Assembly: GCF_963678635.1 (NCBI RefSeq)
Contig: NC_087066.1
Coordinates: 24,729,012-24,789,011 of the forward strand
Direction of reading: 5' to 3'
Length of the DNA stretch: 60,000 nucleotides
Source of the DNA: Symsagittifera roscoffensis
Taxonomy: Eukaryota; Xenacoelomorpha; Acoela; Convolutidae
The notes under the pieces were generated by a model. That model saw nothing but the letters and a program-made list of their open reading frames with translations. It was not told the origin of the DNA and did not search any database. Of the stretch, positions 11,922 through 19,823 are shown one piece after another. The translations under genes and the position numbers were made by a program. Each line of letters starts with the position of its first letter. Position 1 is the stretch's first letter.

Positions 11922-12142
11922 CAATGATTTTGATATTTTATTGGTTCCAACCAACGGAGGATCTGCAATTTCCTCAATGAGAGTTCTTCAAAGGAATATT
12001 TTGTGTACCAAATTTTGGGTTTCGGAGCTGAGGGGGAAAAGCGCCCTAAATCTGTCCCTAAATATAACCAAAAAAACGTTTGTTCTTTTTTTGTTCCCCC
12101 TCTCCTTCTGAATTATGAAAGTTTTAAATTACAATCTAGCTT

Positions 12143-13015
12143 TTATATATTCGACCAAGTATCGCATGTACGTGCGAAGCTTACAAACATGTTTTTTTTG
12201 GTATACAACTCTGAAACGTCTTCGAACCCCAACTTCTCAAGTTGTTTTATTATATACTCCTGTTTGAAGTATTCAGGGTTCAAACTAGGAACGAAACCTA
12301 GAATCAAGCCATGATCATTTTCGATGTCATATTTGTTTGCAACGAGCTCTATTTTCACAAGGTTTTCGTCTGTTTGTTTTTCGTTGATACTCCAGAAAAC
12401 TGATTTTCCCAGCCTGATTTGGAAACTCAGTTTAGTATTTGCAGATTAATTAAAGTTACTCAACGCGTAGCCGAAAAATAATTCAATTTTTTCCTCTGAG
12501 AAATCAAAATAGTTTTCTTGCACCTTGGTTGGTTGAAGTTCTCGCGAAGTGTCCCTTCGAACAAACTCAGAAACAGTAAAGACGTCTCGCTCCTCTTCGT
12601 TTTCGTTTTGTTGCTTCTTAATCACTACGGGTTTCGTTGAATCTCGTTGGAACTTCCTTAGCTTAATAGCATCGAATGTTAAAGTGGCACAATCGAACGC
12701 AGTTCGAATGTCCAGTACCATAAAACCTTCGAATTTCTTCTTCACTTCTGCGCAAACTTGATCGCAAGCAAGTTCGTTATCTCCTATCACGTGAATCTCA
12801 AAATAATCGGGGACTGCTGACCTATCAACAGTTACCTTCCGCACACCATGTATTTTCTGCAGACTTTTTATTCCCTTGCCCTTTTTCTCGATGATGAAAC
12901 CGATCAATTTCTCCCCCGTATAGTTAAATCGGTAGCACATTTTGACCATCCTTAAAACAGATGGTATCAAAAACATGAGCTCTGTTGAAATATAATCTGG
13001 TACAATAATTGTCAT
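12143..13015 (-). pseudogene. KH-domain protein frame broken by one in-frame TAA
   Basis: The minus-strand frame starts at ATG 13015 and runs 189 residues to a TAA at 12448-12446. It then continues in the same frame, without another stop, for about 100 more residues to 12143. Residues about 32-96 look like a KH RNA-binding domain: FIIEKKGKGIKSLQ resembles the helix-loop-helix with the GxxG loop, but the first Gly is Glu. Strands and a helix up to KKKFEGF follow. The part after the stop (RLGKSVFW onward) has no recognised family. I looked for an intron removing the stop and found none that keeps the frame. It could be a nonsense-mutated host gene, an exon with its natural stop, or a strain-specific break. 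Upstream exons were not found. The Polinton is inserted 333 bp upstream of its start. Confidence 0.55.
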
Positions 13016-13348
13016 GTATTATAATAAACTGGGAATATGATAAATGTACCACGTTTCGACCGTCACACTTCTTGCCCTTTTCCTTTGGCTGGCATATTTT
13101 GCTCCTTGCACATTTCTTAAGGGGAGTTTGTGCATGAAATATAAAAAACAAAAATGCTCTGGACAAAATGTGGGAAAACTGAATACCAAAATGGATCAAA
13201 AGGGTGTCGCTGAGGACTGAGAAATACGTACCCTGCATTTTTGAGGGTGAGGCTTGTTCTCTTGATGCAATGCATGGTCGTTTCCGCAGCAATAATTTTC
13301 CGTCAAACACTAAACAAAACAATGACAGATTTTTGGTGTGCAAACCAG
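13016..13348 (-). other. Upstream flank of the KH frame
   Basis: 333 bp between the KH frame and the Polinton end. It holds a 139-codon minus frame (12924-13343) that mostly overlaps the KH start in another frame and has no recognised motif. It could contain an upstream exon or promoter. Confidence 0.3.
13343..13348. repeat. Polinton target-site duplication, left
   Basis: AACCAG directly before the element's AG terminus. The right counterpart at 39377-39382 is CACCAG, matching 5 of 6 bases. Polintons typically make 6-bp duplications. Confidence 0.75.
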
Positions 13349-13594
13349 AGTAGTATTGTATCGTGTCCCGGATCCTAAGGGGGGGGGGGGGTCCTTCCTA
13401 AGGGGGGGGGGGGGGGGGTCCTCACGTAAAGCAAAATCCTAGGAAAGGGGTCCTTAATTTTTTGGAGGACCCCTATCCTAGGATTTTGTAAACGAAAGAA
13501 ATTTTCCACCCAAAAAGCAGAAGACCCCCTAGTTAGGATCTTGCTAAGTTTAGCTTAACAACAAGGGACACGATACAAAATTCTTTCTAATTCC
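13349..13594. repeat. Polinton left terminal inverted repeat, fold-back
   Basis: Matches, inverted, 39138-39376. It contains two long G-runs (13379-13391 and 13402-13418), a short central palindrome with 21-base arms at 13433-13453 and 13467-13487 (one mismatch), and an inner inverted copy of its own terminus (GGGACACGATACAA at 13565-13578 against TTGTATCGTGTCCC at 13356-13369). The whole repeat can therefore fold into one imperfect hairpin. TIRs are the replication origins in the protein-primed model. Confidence 0.85.
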
Positions 13595-13911
13595 AATTTT
13601 TTGGGTCCTAATTATTGGTCCTGGTTAATTATATGAATCATGTTAATTGTTATATTTGTTTCGGGCAAATGAACTTTCGACCTAGTTGAAATTTGTTAGT
13701 GAACGGGGAATTGACTTTTATGGTATATAATAAAAATGCGCCGGCCAATTTGGCAGCGTAGCTTAACTGTTGGCAGCAGTAAACTAATTCCTTAACTTGA
13801 CCTAAATTTTATGGTGAAAAGGCAGTAAATTGAAATTACTCTCAAAAGGCGGCGGCCGTTTCTGGGCAAAATATACCAAATGATAAATTTGACAAATTTG
13901 AAATAAGAAAA
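13595..13911 (+). promoter_or_regulatory. Leader with TATA-like motif before first Polinton gene
   Basis: Non-coding sequence between the left TIR and the first gene. TATATAATAAAA at 13724-13735 is a good TATA-box candidate about 180 bp upstream of the ATG at 13912. Transcription start and any splicing are unknown. Confidence 0.4.
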
Positions 13912-14448
13912 ATGAAGTTAGAGGGAACTTGGTGTACTGAAGATATTGATAATGAACATTTACAATTAAGAGTGTTTTCAACCGCAGAAAAAAACTCATT
14001 TTTCAAATTTAGTAATGAACGCTACGTCGTCTTCCTCGAAAGGGCAAAGGAAATTTCAAAGAAAGAATACGAGTTAATTTTCAAAGAACAATTTTATTTG
14101 AGTGAGCTTCAACAAATCGCTTGGTGCATTTCTACAAAACAAAAGTATGGTACTGTGAGCGATTTGAATCTTGCTGATTATGAAAACGTATTCGACTATT
14201 CGTTTGATTTTACCTTAAAAAGGGTTGATAAAGACTTGGAGAGAAAAATCCGTCTATGTTTCAACAAGCTATCAAAATACAAAAAACTTCCGGTGGTTTA
14301 TTTAATTATTTACCACCGTTATCTTAATGAGACTAAATGGTATTTGCAAGGTCACTTTTATTTCCACTGGCTTGAAATTCAGCAGGTTGGAGAGGTGTTG
14401 GAAAAAATAAATAATGAAATTGCAAAAAAGCAGAGTAAATCCTATTGA
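13912..14448 (+). CDS. Polinton hypothetical protein (178 aa)
   Basis: First gene of the plus-strand block, starting ATG at 13912 after an A-rich context. The 178-residue protein is charged with aromatic clusters (YVVFLERAKE, VVYLIIYHRY, WYLQGHFYFHWL). No signal peptide or membrane helix is obvious and I recognise no family. Its 3' end overlaps the next gene by 35 bases in another frame. It is kept as a real gene because of the intact frame, the position at the head of a packed gene block and codon use like its neighbours. Confidence 0.7.
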   Translation: MKLEGTWCTEDIDNEHLQLRVFSTAEKNSFFKFSNERYVVFLERAKEISKKEYELIFKEQFYLSELQQIAWCISTKQKYGTVSDLNLADYENVFDYSFDFTLKRVDKDLERKIRLCFNKLSKYKKLPVVYLIIYHRYLNETKWYLQGHFYFHWLEIQQVGEVLEKINNEIAKKQSKSY

Positions 14449-14848
14449 TTTGAAAATAATTCACGAAATTTATACGTCTTTGAAACAAACTTATCCTGAT
14501 AATTCTAACCGACGCAACTATGTTCTAGCTGCATGTTCTCTGTTTTTTGTTAGTTCTGATAACCTTAACTACGACATTTTAATTAAGTTGAGACCTTATG
14601 GTGGCTTGATTGGTATTGATAACTCTTCCTTGGACAAATACTTGAAAAATTCCAAAATTTTACGATTGCACGCTATTTTGCACGATGCGGCCGGATTTAT
14701 ACACGAATTTTATCAACAGGGTCCCACGTACTGTTACATGTTGCCCTGGAACTGTAAAAACAGCTTATTGGGACATTTGAGTGGAATAGCGTTCTGCCTT
14801 TTCATTAAGTTGAAAAAACCAGAAGTTTATCATTTACTAGAATGCTAG
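14414..14848 (+). CDS. Polinton hypothetical protein (144 aa)
   Basis: A 144-residue frame overlapping the first gene by 35 bases and the next by 7 (ATGCTAG). The C-terminal half is distinctive: RLHAILHDAAGFIHEFYQQG, then GPTYCYMLPW, a Cys, and a hydrophobic Gly-rich segment SLLGHLSGIAFCLFIKL that could be a membrane or buried helix. His and Cys residues in this half could bind metal. I do not recognise a named family. Confidence 0.7.
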   Translation: MKLQKSRVNPIDLKIIHEIYTSLKQTYPDNSNRRNYVLAACSLFFVSSDNLNYDILIKLRPYGGLIGIDNSSLDKYLKNSKILRLHAILHDAAGFIHEFYQQGPTYCYMLPWNCKNSLLGHLSGIAFCLFIKLKKPEVYHLLEC

Positions 14849-15411
14849 GCGAGAGATCAGTTGTGCTTGACGTGGAAGGCTTTCGTTACAAGAAAAACGC
14901 CTTTGTGGTGAAAGAATTAGCAATAACAACTTCAGACTACAGCGATCGACTCATTATCCTACCTCCAGTGAATTTCAATATACTACCAAAGCTTGAACAA
15001 AAAGCTTACAACTGGTTAACAAATTATTTACACGGTCTCCATTGGGAAAACGGTGATTATCTTTATATAAACTTGAATCAAATACTTCAGAGTTTTGTGC
15101 TGAGAAATCCCGGTGCCGTTTTTTACGCTAAAGGAAAAGAAAAGACAAAATTTTTGGCCAAGTACTTGGACCGAAAGATTGAAAACCTAGATGATTTGGG
15201 CTGTCCTCGGGTTGAAAACTTATATTTTAAAAATTATCCAAGTTGCAATAAACATATTCCACATTACAACTCCAGGAATCATTGTGCCCTGAAGAAAACC
15301 AAGGTTTTTTATGATTGGTTGAAAAATGAACAACAGCGAGAGATCAGCGAAAGTGGAGACATACCTATCACCAAATTCAATGCTTTGTGCGTGGATGACT
15401 CCAGAGGGTGA
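14842..15411 (+). CDS. Putative DEDD-exonuclease-like protein (189 aa)
   Basis: The protein opens with VVLDVEGF, which resembles the DxE motif I of DEDD 3'-5' exonucleases. It continues with a KELAI segment, then AVFYAKGKEKTKFLAKYL, DDLGCP, and a C-terminal C-x3-H...HCAL block resembling motif III (H-x-A-L), but lacking the usual final Asp (HCALKK). So it is either a degenerate nuclease fold or another metal-binding protein. It overlaps the previous gene by 7 bases and the following one by 86. A nuclease would fit a replication or integration role, but this is inference from short motifs. Confidence 0.5.
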   Translation: MLGERSVVLDVEGFRYKKNAFVVKELAITTSDYSDRLIILPPVNFNILPKLEQKAYNWLTNYLHGLHWENGDYLYINLNQILQSFVLRNPGAVFYAKGKEKTKFLAKYLDRKIENLDDLGCPRVENLYFKNYPSCNKHIPHYNSRNHCALKKTKVFYDWLKNEQQREISESGDIPITKFNALCVDDSRG

Positions 15412-15667
15412 TATTAAAATTTCATTAACGAGAATAGAGCGTATTGATTGCAGTGGCCAAATTGTTCAGAGGAAGGAGCAAATAATAATTTCCGAAGAAG
15501 AGTTGTCTACGTTGAAGAGGTTTTTTCCAGTTATTGATCAATTTGTATACTTCCAGCGATTCAAGTTTATCAGAAATGTTAGCCAGCAAGCGAGGAGTAT
15601 ATCTTCCCGAACTAGTCTTAGTACCCAAACGTCAGCCAGGAGTTCAGATGGATCTAAACAGCAGTGA
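15326..15667 (+). CDS. Putative PC4-like ssDNA-binding protein, plus-strand copy (113 aa)
   Basis: Starts at ATG 15326 inside the end of the preceding gene (86-base overlap). Residues about 26-75 read as alternating beta strands and a helix: DIKISLTRIERID, a Gly turn, KEQIIISEEELSTLKRFFPVI. This resembles the PC4 single-strand-DNA-binding core, where a basic strand is followed by a Leu-rich helix. The C-terminus is a Ser/Arg-rich tail. A second protein of similar design is on the minus strand at 22911-23270. ssDNA binding would suit protein-primed strand-displacement replication. Similarity is by eye only. Confidence 0.45.
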   Translation: MNNSERSAKVETYLSPNSMLCAWMTPEGDIKISLTRIERIDCSGQIVQRKEQIIISEEELSTLKRFFPVIDQFVYFQRFKFIRNVSQQARSISSRTSLSTQTSARSSDGSKQQ

Positions 15668-15830
15668 ATTGCCAGATGAGATTAAGACGATTGTGAAAGA
15701 GGATACTGTGAAGAAAATAATGTACTACAAAAAAACTGCAAATATCCCAGCAAACTTTGTTTTAGAAATGCTTGACATAAATGATAGAGATTTCACACGT
15801 TATGGAATTTTTTACTGTTCTGAAAAGTAA
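15576..15830 (+). CDS. Polinton hypothetical protein (84 aa)
   Basis: The first ATG is at 15576, giving 84 residues starting MLASKRGVYLPELVL; it overlaps the PC4-like gene by 92 bases in another frame. It is a mixed-charge protein with no membrane helix. No family is recognised. The spacing to the next gene (72 bases, with a new A-rich leader) suggests it closes the first overlapping group. Confidence 0.55.
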   Translation: MLASKRGVYLPELVLVPKRQPGVQMDLNSSELPDEIKTIVKEDTVKKIMYYKKTANIPANFVLEMLDINDRDFTRYGIFYCSEK

Positions 15831-15902
15831 TTTAATTTTTTACAAGCTTCATTCACAGAGAGAAAGAGTCTAACACAGTCTGTAGAATAAATAGTTTCTC
15901 AA

Positions 15903-16187
15903 ATGTCAGAAGCAACAACAGCAGTAGATGAACCTGACGCAACATTAGTAACAGAGTTTGTTTATTACGAGACAAACAGTGAAAAAAAATCATGGAAGTT
16001 TTGTAACAATGTAACTTTGCCAAGGTCTGAAGTAGTTTTTGTTGCGCAAATGGTAGTAATTCTAATTTTACTACTTTTCTGCATTCTCAAACTTTCTTTC
16101 ACTAAATTAAGTTGCGAAGAAACGTCAGTTTGGTTCTCGATTTTATCAGGATTGGTTGGTTACGTACTACCAAATCCAAGAATATGA
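15903..16187 (+). CDS. Small two-helix membrane protein (94 aa)
   Basis: The N-terminal half is acidic and soluble. A strongly hydrophobic segment lies at residues about 47-64 (VVFVAQMVVILILLLFCI), followed by a second one, WFSILSGLVGYVLP, ending in NPRI. Its stop overlaps the start of the packaging ATPase gene as ATGA (16184-16187), so the two are translationally or transcriptionally linked. A small membrane protein beside the ATPase fits a role in particle assembly or exit, but no function is shown. Confidence 0.65.
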   Translation: MSEATTAVDEPDATLVTEFVYYETNSEKKSWKFCNNVTLPRSEVVFVAQMVVILILLLFCILKLSFTKLSCEETSVWFSILSGLVGYVLPNPRI

Positions 16188-16885
16188 ATAAAGTGATTGA
16201 TACTTCGACAAGAATTTTTATGGCGATAGTGGGACCTTCAGGATCCGGGAAAACTGAGTTAATTTTGAAACTTCTGATGGGAAATACTTTTTACCCTAAA
16301 TTTGGAACCGTTCTATATCTTTACAAAGAGATGCAACCTGCATTCTCAGTAAAAGTGTCTTCTCGCGAAGTGAATGTGGAGTTCATGAAATTCGACGGAT
16401 TCGAATCTGTGAGAAAATTAGAAAATTTTCTTCTAGTTTTCGATGATTCATGTGAAGACATCTATAATGACAAGGAATTTGTTAGGTTAGCGACAGCGGG
16501 TAGACATAGAGGGATAGATGTAATATATGTTAAGCATAACTTGTTTCAACAAAGTCGATGGTCGCGTACGATTGATTTGAACACTTCACACATCATTCTG
16601 TTCAAAACGCCTCGCGACGTTCAGCAACTAGATCTTTTAGGAAGACAATTGAATGTATCAAAATTTTTGAGAAACTGTTACGAATTAGCTACCAGAGACT
16701 CTTTTGGACATCTTCTAATCGACTTGGACCCCCGTACATCAGATTGTTTGAGATATTGTTCAAATATCACACCACCTGGGCCAACAGTTTTTTATTTTTC
16801 CTTATCTGAAGCAGAAACTACTCCAATCACAAATGAAAAAGAAAAACTTATCTATTCTGCGGCATATGGTACAACTGAAACCTGA
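16184..16885 (+). CDS. DNA-packaging ATPase, FtsK/HerA (A32-like) type
   Basis: 233 residues from the ATG at 16184; the frame is open further upstream, but this ATG overlaps the previous stop as ATGA. The Walker A motif GPSGSGKT is at residues 17-24 and the Walker B-type LLVFDD at 83-88. A Thr/Gly/Arg-His segment (TAGRHRGIDVIYVKHNLFQQ region, about 105-125) matches the sensor and arginine part of this family. It pumps the genome into the capsid using ATP. Length and motif order match Polinton ATPases. The 3' end overlaps the next gene by 53 bases. Confidence 0.92.
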   Translation: MNKVIDTSTRIFMAIVGPSGSGKTELILKLLMGNTFYPKFGTVLYLYKEMQPAFSVKVSSREVNVEFMKFDGFESVRKLENFLLVFDDSCEDIYNDKEFVRLATAGRHRGIDVIYVKHNLFQQSRWSRTIDLNTSHIILFKTPRDVQQLDLLGRQLNVSKFLRNCYELATRDSFGHLLIDLDPRTSDCLRYCSNITPPGPTVFYFSLSEAETTPITNEKEKLIYSAAYGTTET

Positions 16886-17138
16886 CCAGCTAAGAAGATT
16901 AAATAGAAAAACTTCAAATCGTGAGATCATAACACTTATTTGTGAATGTTTGCTCAATGTAGTCAATGGAAACGTACCCGTTAAAATCGCAAACATCGAA
17001 CGATTCGAGACAGCATACAAATACTTAATAACTCCAAAAACCAGTGTTGTAAAAAAACGTGCGATTATTTTGAGTAAAGAAGGCTTCCATTTAGTTCGAC
17101 AAATACTTTATTTTTGTTTCAAGTACCTCACAACTTAA
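16833..17138 (+). CDS. Conserved small Polinton protein (101 aa)
   Basis: A basic 101-residue protein with the segment LICECLLNVVNGNVPV followed by KKRAIILSKEGFHLV. I recognise this layout (ECxLN...GNVP..., then K-R...G-F) from other animal Polintons, where it sits next to the ATPase, but its function is not known to me. It starts at ATG 16833 within the ATPase 3' end and its TAA shares one base with the next ATG (TAATG). Confidence 0.7.
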   Translation: MKKKNLSILRHMVQLKPDQLRRLNRKTSNREIITLICECLLNVVNGNVPVKIANIERFETAYKYLITPKTSVVKKRAIILSKEGFHLVRQILYFCFKYLTT

Positions 17139-17998
17139 TGATGACTGCTGAAGAATTCATTTTAATTCCGAAACACTTATATGTTAAAGAGCAGCCACAT
17201 GCTGCACGTGTTCTTCATGATAATAATATTAAACATAAAAATGCTCAACTGTCCTATCTTAACCGGCTTAGACCCCAATTACCTCCACAAACTAGTAAGA
17301 CTACTGCAACGAAGGAAACATTTACGGATAATGTTGAGCCCCAACAAGAACAGCTTAAACTGTTAACGGACGATGAAGAAGTACCGGTCGAACGTGTTAA
17401 AGACGAAATACTAGAAGAGAAACACAATAGACAGACCGAAAGCATTTTAGCACAGTTACAAGTTTTAGAAGACAAAAAAGTTGTTAGAGCAAAAACCGTA
17501 CTTGAGATCATAGAAAATTCAGAAAGAGTAACCATAAACCGTGACAATGAGGTAATATATGTAGATAAAGTACCAACAGGACTTAAAGCTACAATATTTT
17601 TATACGACATACAACAACCAACGAAAAAATTACACAATCCGGTGTTCATTAACATTTTAACTGCTCTCAACTTGAATGAAAACCTGGTAATAAATCGAAA
17701 TGCCAAACACGCGGTTCAGTCAGCGCCTATTAACGCTCAAGAGAAACGAGAACCCGGACTCTCAAGAACCCGCTCAACGTCGCCCACTTGGCCGGAAAAA
17801 AGTAGTGCAAACCTTAAGAGAAGTAAAAAACACAAACGAAAAAGTCTCAGCGGTAATAGAAAAACCCAAAACCAAAAACGTGAAAAAGAGTCAGAAGAAG
17901 GCTCTGACTCATACGGAACGCCCCATAACGATTCAGATTCTCCAACATCAGAAAAGACGAAGGCGCAAACGAAACAATGGGAAAATTACCAAGATTGA
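17138..17998 (+). CDS. Conserved Polinton protein, globular N-terminus and charged tail (286 aa)
   Basis: Starts at ATG 17138 (TAATG overlap with the previous stop). Residues 1-210 are mixed: an early EEFILIPKHLY segment, a central coiled-coil-prone acidic region, then a compact part with VLEIIENSERVTINRDNEV and TALNLNENLVINRNAK, a block I associate with a protein found in many animal Polintons. Residues 210-286 are low-complexity Lys/Arg/Ser/Glu. The last 299 bases overlap the integrase frame. Function is unknown; a core or minor virion protein is possible. Confidence 0.65.
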   Translation: MMTAEEFILIPKHLYVKEQPHAARVLHDNNIKHKNAQLSYLNRLRPQLPPQTSKTTATKETFTDNVEPQQEQLKLLTDDEEVPVERVKDEILEEKHNRQTESILAQLQVLEDKKVVRAKTVLEIIENSERVTINRDNEVIYVDKVPTGLKATIFLYDIQQPTKKLHNPVFINILTALNLNENLVINRNAKHAVQSAPINAQEKREPGLSRTRSTSPTWPEKSSANLKRSKKHKRKSLSGNRKTQNQKREKESEEGSDSYGTPHNDSDSPTSEKTKAQTKQWENYQD

Positions 17999-18932
17999 AG
18001 AAAAATTGTTGAAAACTAAATACAGTGACAAAGGTCCCGCGTTATTTGGTAGTGTGAACAACTTGATAAAAGCAAGCAATTTGTCGCGAAAGAAAGTTAA
18101 ACATTTCCTTCATACTGAACCTGCTTACACGAAATATCGAACTGTGATCCGAAAAACGCCGCGACTCAAGGTCATAGTTTACGATATCGACGAAATCTGG
18201 TCATTAGATCTGGCCTTTGACTTGCCCAGTACAACCAAACTTGCCCAGTACAACCATGATGTTAAGTATCTGCTTGTTGCAGTTGACTGCATGTCCCGCT
18301 ATCTCAGAGTGCAACCCTTGAAATCAAAGTATGCTACTACAACAGCAGAAGCGTTCAAACTAATGATAACGACAAAACAACCGGAAAAAGTATGGGTGGA
18401 CAAGGGTACAGAGTTTAAAGGGTCCTTCGAAGCATTATGTAAAAAGAAAAGCATAAACACATATAGCACAGAGAGCGAGAAAAAATCTGCATTCGCTGAG
18501 AGAAATATCCGTTCCTTGAAAAATCTTATTTATAAGTACTTGGAGGATAAATGGACTTACTCATACATTGACAAATTGCAAGATTTTGTCAATGCAATTA
18601 ATTCGAGAACAAATCGTGTCACAAATCTTGCACCAAATAAAGTAACTAAAAAAGATGTTCCTCGCCTGATTTCATTAAGAGCAGAACAGTCTTTGAAGTT
18701 AGTTCGACGTCCAAAGCTTTATGTTGGTGATTATGTTAGACTTGCCAAAGTAGACATACGTTTTCGCAAGGGTTACAAACAATCGTTCACCGATGCAGTG
18801 TTTGAAGTTTTTGACATACCAACACGAAATCCCCCAATATACAATTTGATTGATTCTAACAGAGAACCGATTGAGGGAAAATTTTACGAGTCTGAACTAA
18901 TTCGCGTTCTGGAGAAGGACAATCATGACTGA
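17700..18932 (+). CDS. int: Polinton integrase, retroviral DDE type
   Basis: The frame encodes 410 residues, though the first roughly 100 are basic, low-complexity and overlap the previous gene, so the true start may lie later. The catalytic triad is visible: D170 (WSLDLAF), D234 (VWVDKGTEF) and E267 (FAERNIRSL). The last two are separated by 32 residues, slightly short of the usual 35. The C-terminus (LYVGDYVRLAK ... FTDAVFEVFDI ... FYESELIRVL) is the chromo/SH3-like tail of Polinton integrases. It cuts target DNA and joins the element ends, giving the 6-bp duplication. It overlaps the next gene by 8 bases. Confidence 0.93.
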   Translation: MPNTRFSQRLLTLKRNENPDSQEPAQRRPLGRKKVVQTLREVKNTNEKVSAVIEKPKTKNVKKSQKKALTHTERPITIQILQHQKRRRRKRNNGKITKIEEKLLKTKYSDKGPALFGSVNNLIKASNLSRKKVKHFLHTEPAYTKYRTVIRKTPRLKVIVYDIDEIWSLDLAFDLPSTTKLAQYNHDVKYLLVAVDCMSRYLRVQPLKSKYATTTAEAFKLMITTKQPEKVWVDKGTEFKGSFEALCKKKSINTYSTESEKKSAFAERNIRSLKNLIYKYLEDKWTYSYIDKLQDFVNAINSRTNRVTNLAPNKVTKKDVPRLISLRAEQSLKLVRRPKLYVGDYVRLAKVDIRFRKGYKQSFTDAVFEVFDIPTRNPPIYNLIDSNREPIEGKFYESELIRVLEKDNHD

Positions 18933-19818
18933 GGGCACTTCCGACAGCCTTTTCACCCATAATGTTCCCCCTTCCTTCACAATTACCCTAGTTTCATCTG
19001 CATCAATGAACGTTTTTAAAGATAACACTCTGGCCAACTTCAAAAATCTCCTGAGTGAAGAAATAAATTTGCAAGGTGAATGGAGAGTAGCAGTTACAGA
19101 AATTACCTTCCCTACTCAGATAAACAACGTAACTGACAACAGCATTGTGTACTACAAAAAAGATCGGGTTATAGCAAGCATGAAAGTTGAGAAAGACAAG
19201 ATCTCCAGACCTTACCTTGGAGAAACAGCAAAAATAACAAAAGGAGAATATACGAGCATTGATCAAATACTGGACGAGATTCGTCGAAAGACAGAATTAG
19301 AGAAATTGGATTACGTAATAGATCCAATAACCAAACATCTTTCCTTATGGCTGCATTATTGGGAAGGTATAACTTTTTCAAGCCCGCAAATTCCTAGTCT
19401 ACTTGGATTCAAAGGCGTCAGAGATGGAACTGGTTATCATATAGGTTACAAACAAGGAAGCACGAAACATAGCACATTCTCTACCCAAGATCTTATTGCT
19501 GACTATCCCGCTGATGTATGCGCTGGTACTCAGCTTATGTTTATTTATCTGGACATAATTCATTATCAAATAGTCGGAGACACAAAAGCACCCCTTTTAC
19601 GAGTCATTGATACAAATCGTCGAGTGAAAAACGGTTACGCATGTACAATTGAACCGAATCATCGTAAAGTGTTTAGTAATTTGGATTTTAAAAAACTTTT
19701 GGTCAATGATATTTCCAATATTTCTGTGAACTTGCGCACAGAAACTGGAGGACTTGTTCCTTTCGCTGGAGGGGGAAAAGTTGTTCTGACTTTGAAATTT
19801 CAAAAGTTTAGCAATTGA
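18925..19818 (+). CDS. Minor capsid (penton-type) protein
   Basis: A 297-residue protein. The N-terminal part FTITLVSSASMNVFKDNT, followed by GEWRVAVTEITFP, is the pattern of Polinton minor capsid proteins (single jelly roll): short beta strands, then an aromatic-rich strand with an E-I-x-(F/Y)-P motif. A late segment GGGKVVLTLKFQK closes the fold. It is expected at the capsid vertices beside the major capsid protein. The gene follows integrase directly (ATGACTGA overlap) and precedes the basic and major capsid genes. Confidence 0.82.
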   Translation: MTEGTSDSLFTHNVPPSFTITLVSSASMNVFKDNTLANFKNLLSEEINLQGEWRVAVTEITFPTQINNVTDNSIVYYKKDRVIASMKVEKDKISRPYLGETAKITKGEYTSIDQILDEIRRKTELEKLDYVIDPITKHLSLWLHYWEGITFSSPQIPSLLGFKGVRDGTGYHIGYKQGSTKHSTFSTQDLIADYPADVCAGTQLMFIYLDIIHYQIVGDTKAPLLRVIDTNRRVKNGYACTIEPNHRKVFSNLDFKKLLVNDISNISVNLRTETGGLVPFAGGGKVVLTLKFQKFSN

Positions 19819-19823
19819 TCAAA

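Noticed and set aside
12405-12480. Short intron removing the TAA in the KH frame
   Set aside because: The possible GT...AG pairs here are 34-46 bases and do not keep the frame that resumes after the stop.
12924-13343. 139-codon minus-strand frame upstream of and overlapping the KH frame
   Set aside because: Overlaps the KH frame in another register and shows no conserved pattern; could hide an exon but not supportable.
17254-17706. 150-codon minus-strand frame rich in Ser and Leu
   Set aside because: Antisense to a conserved Polinton gene; composition reflects the sense strand.
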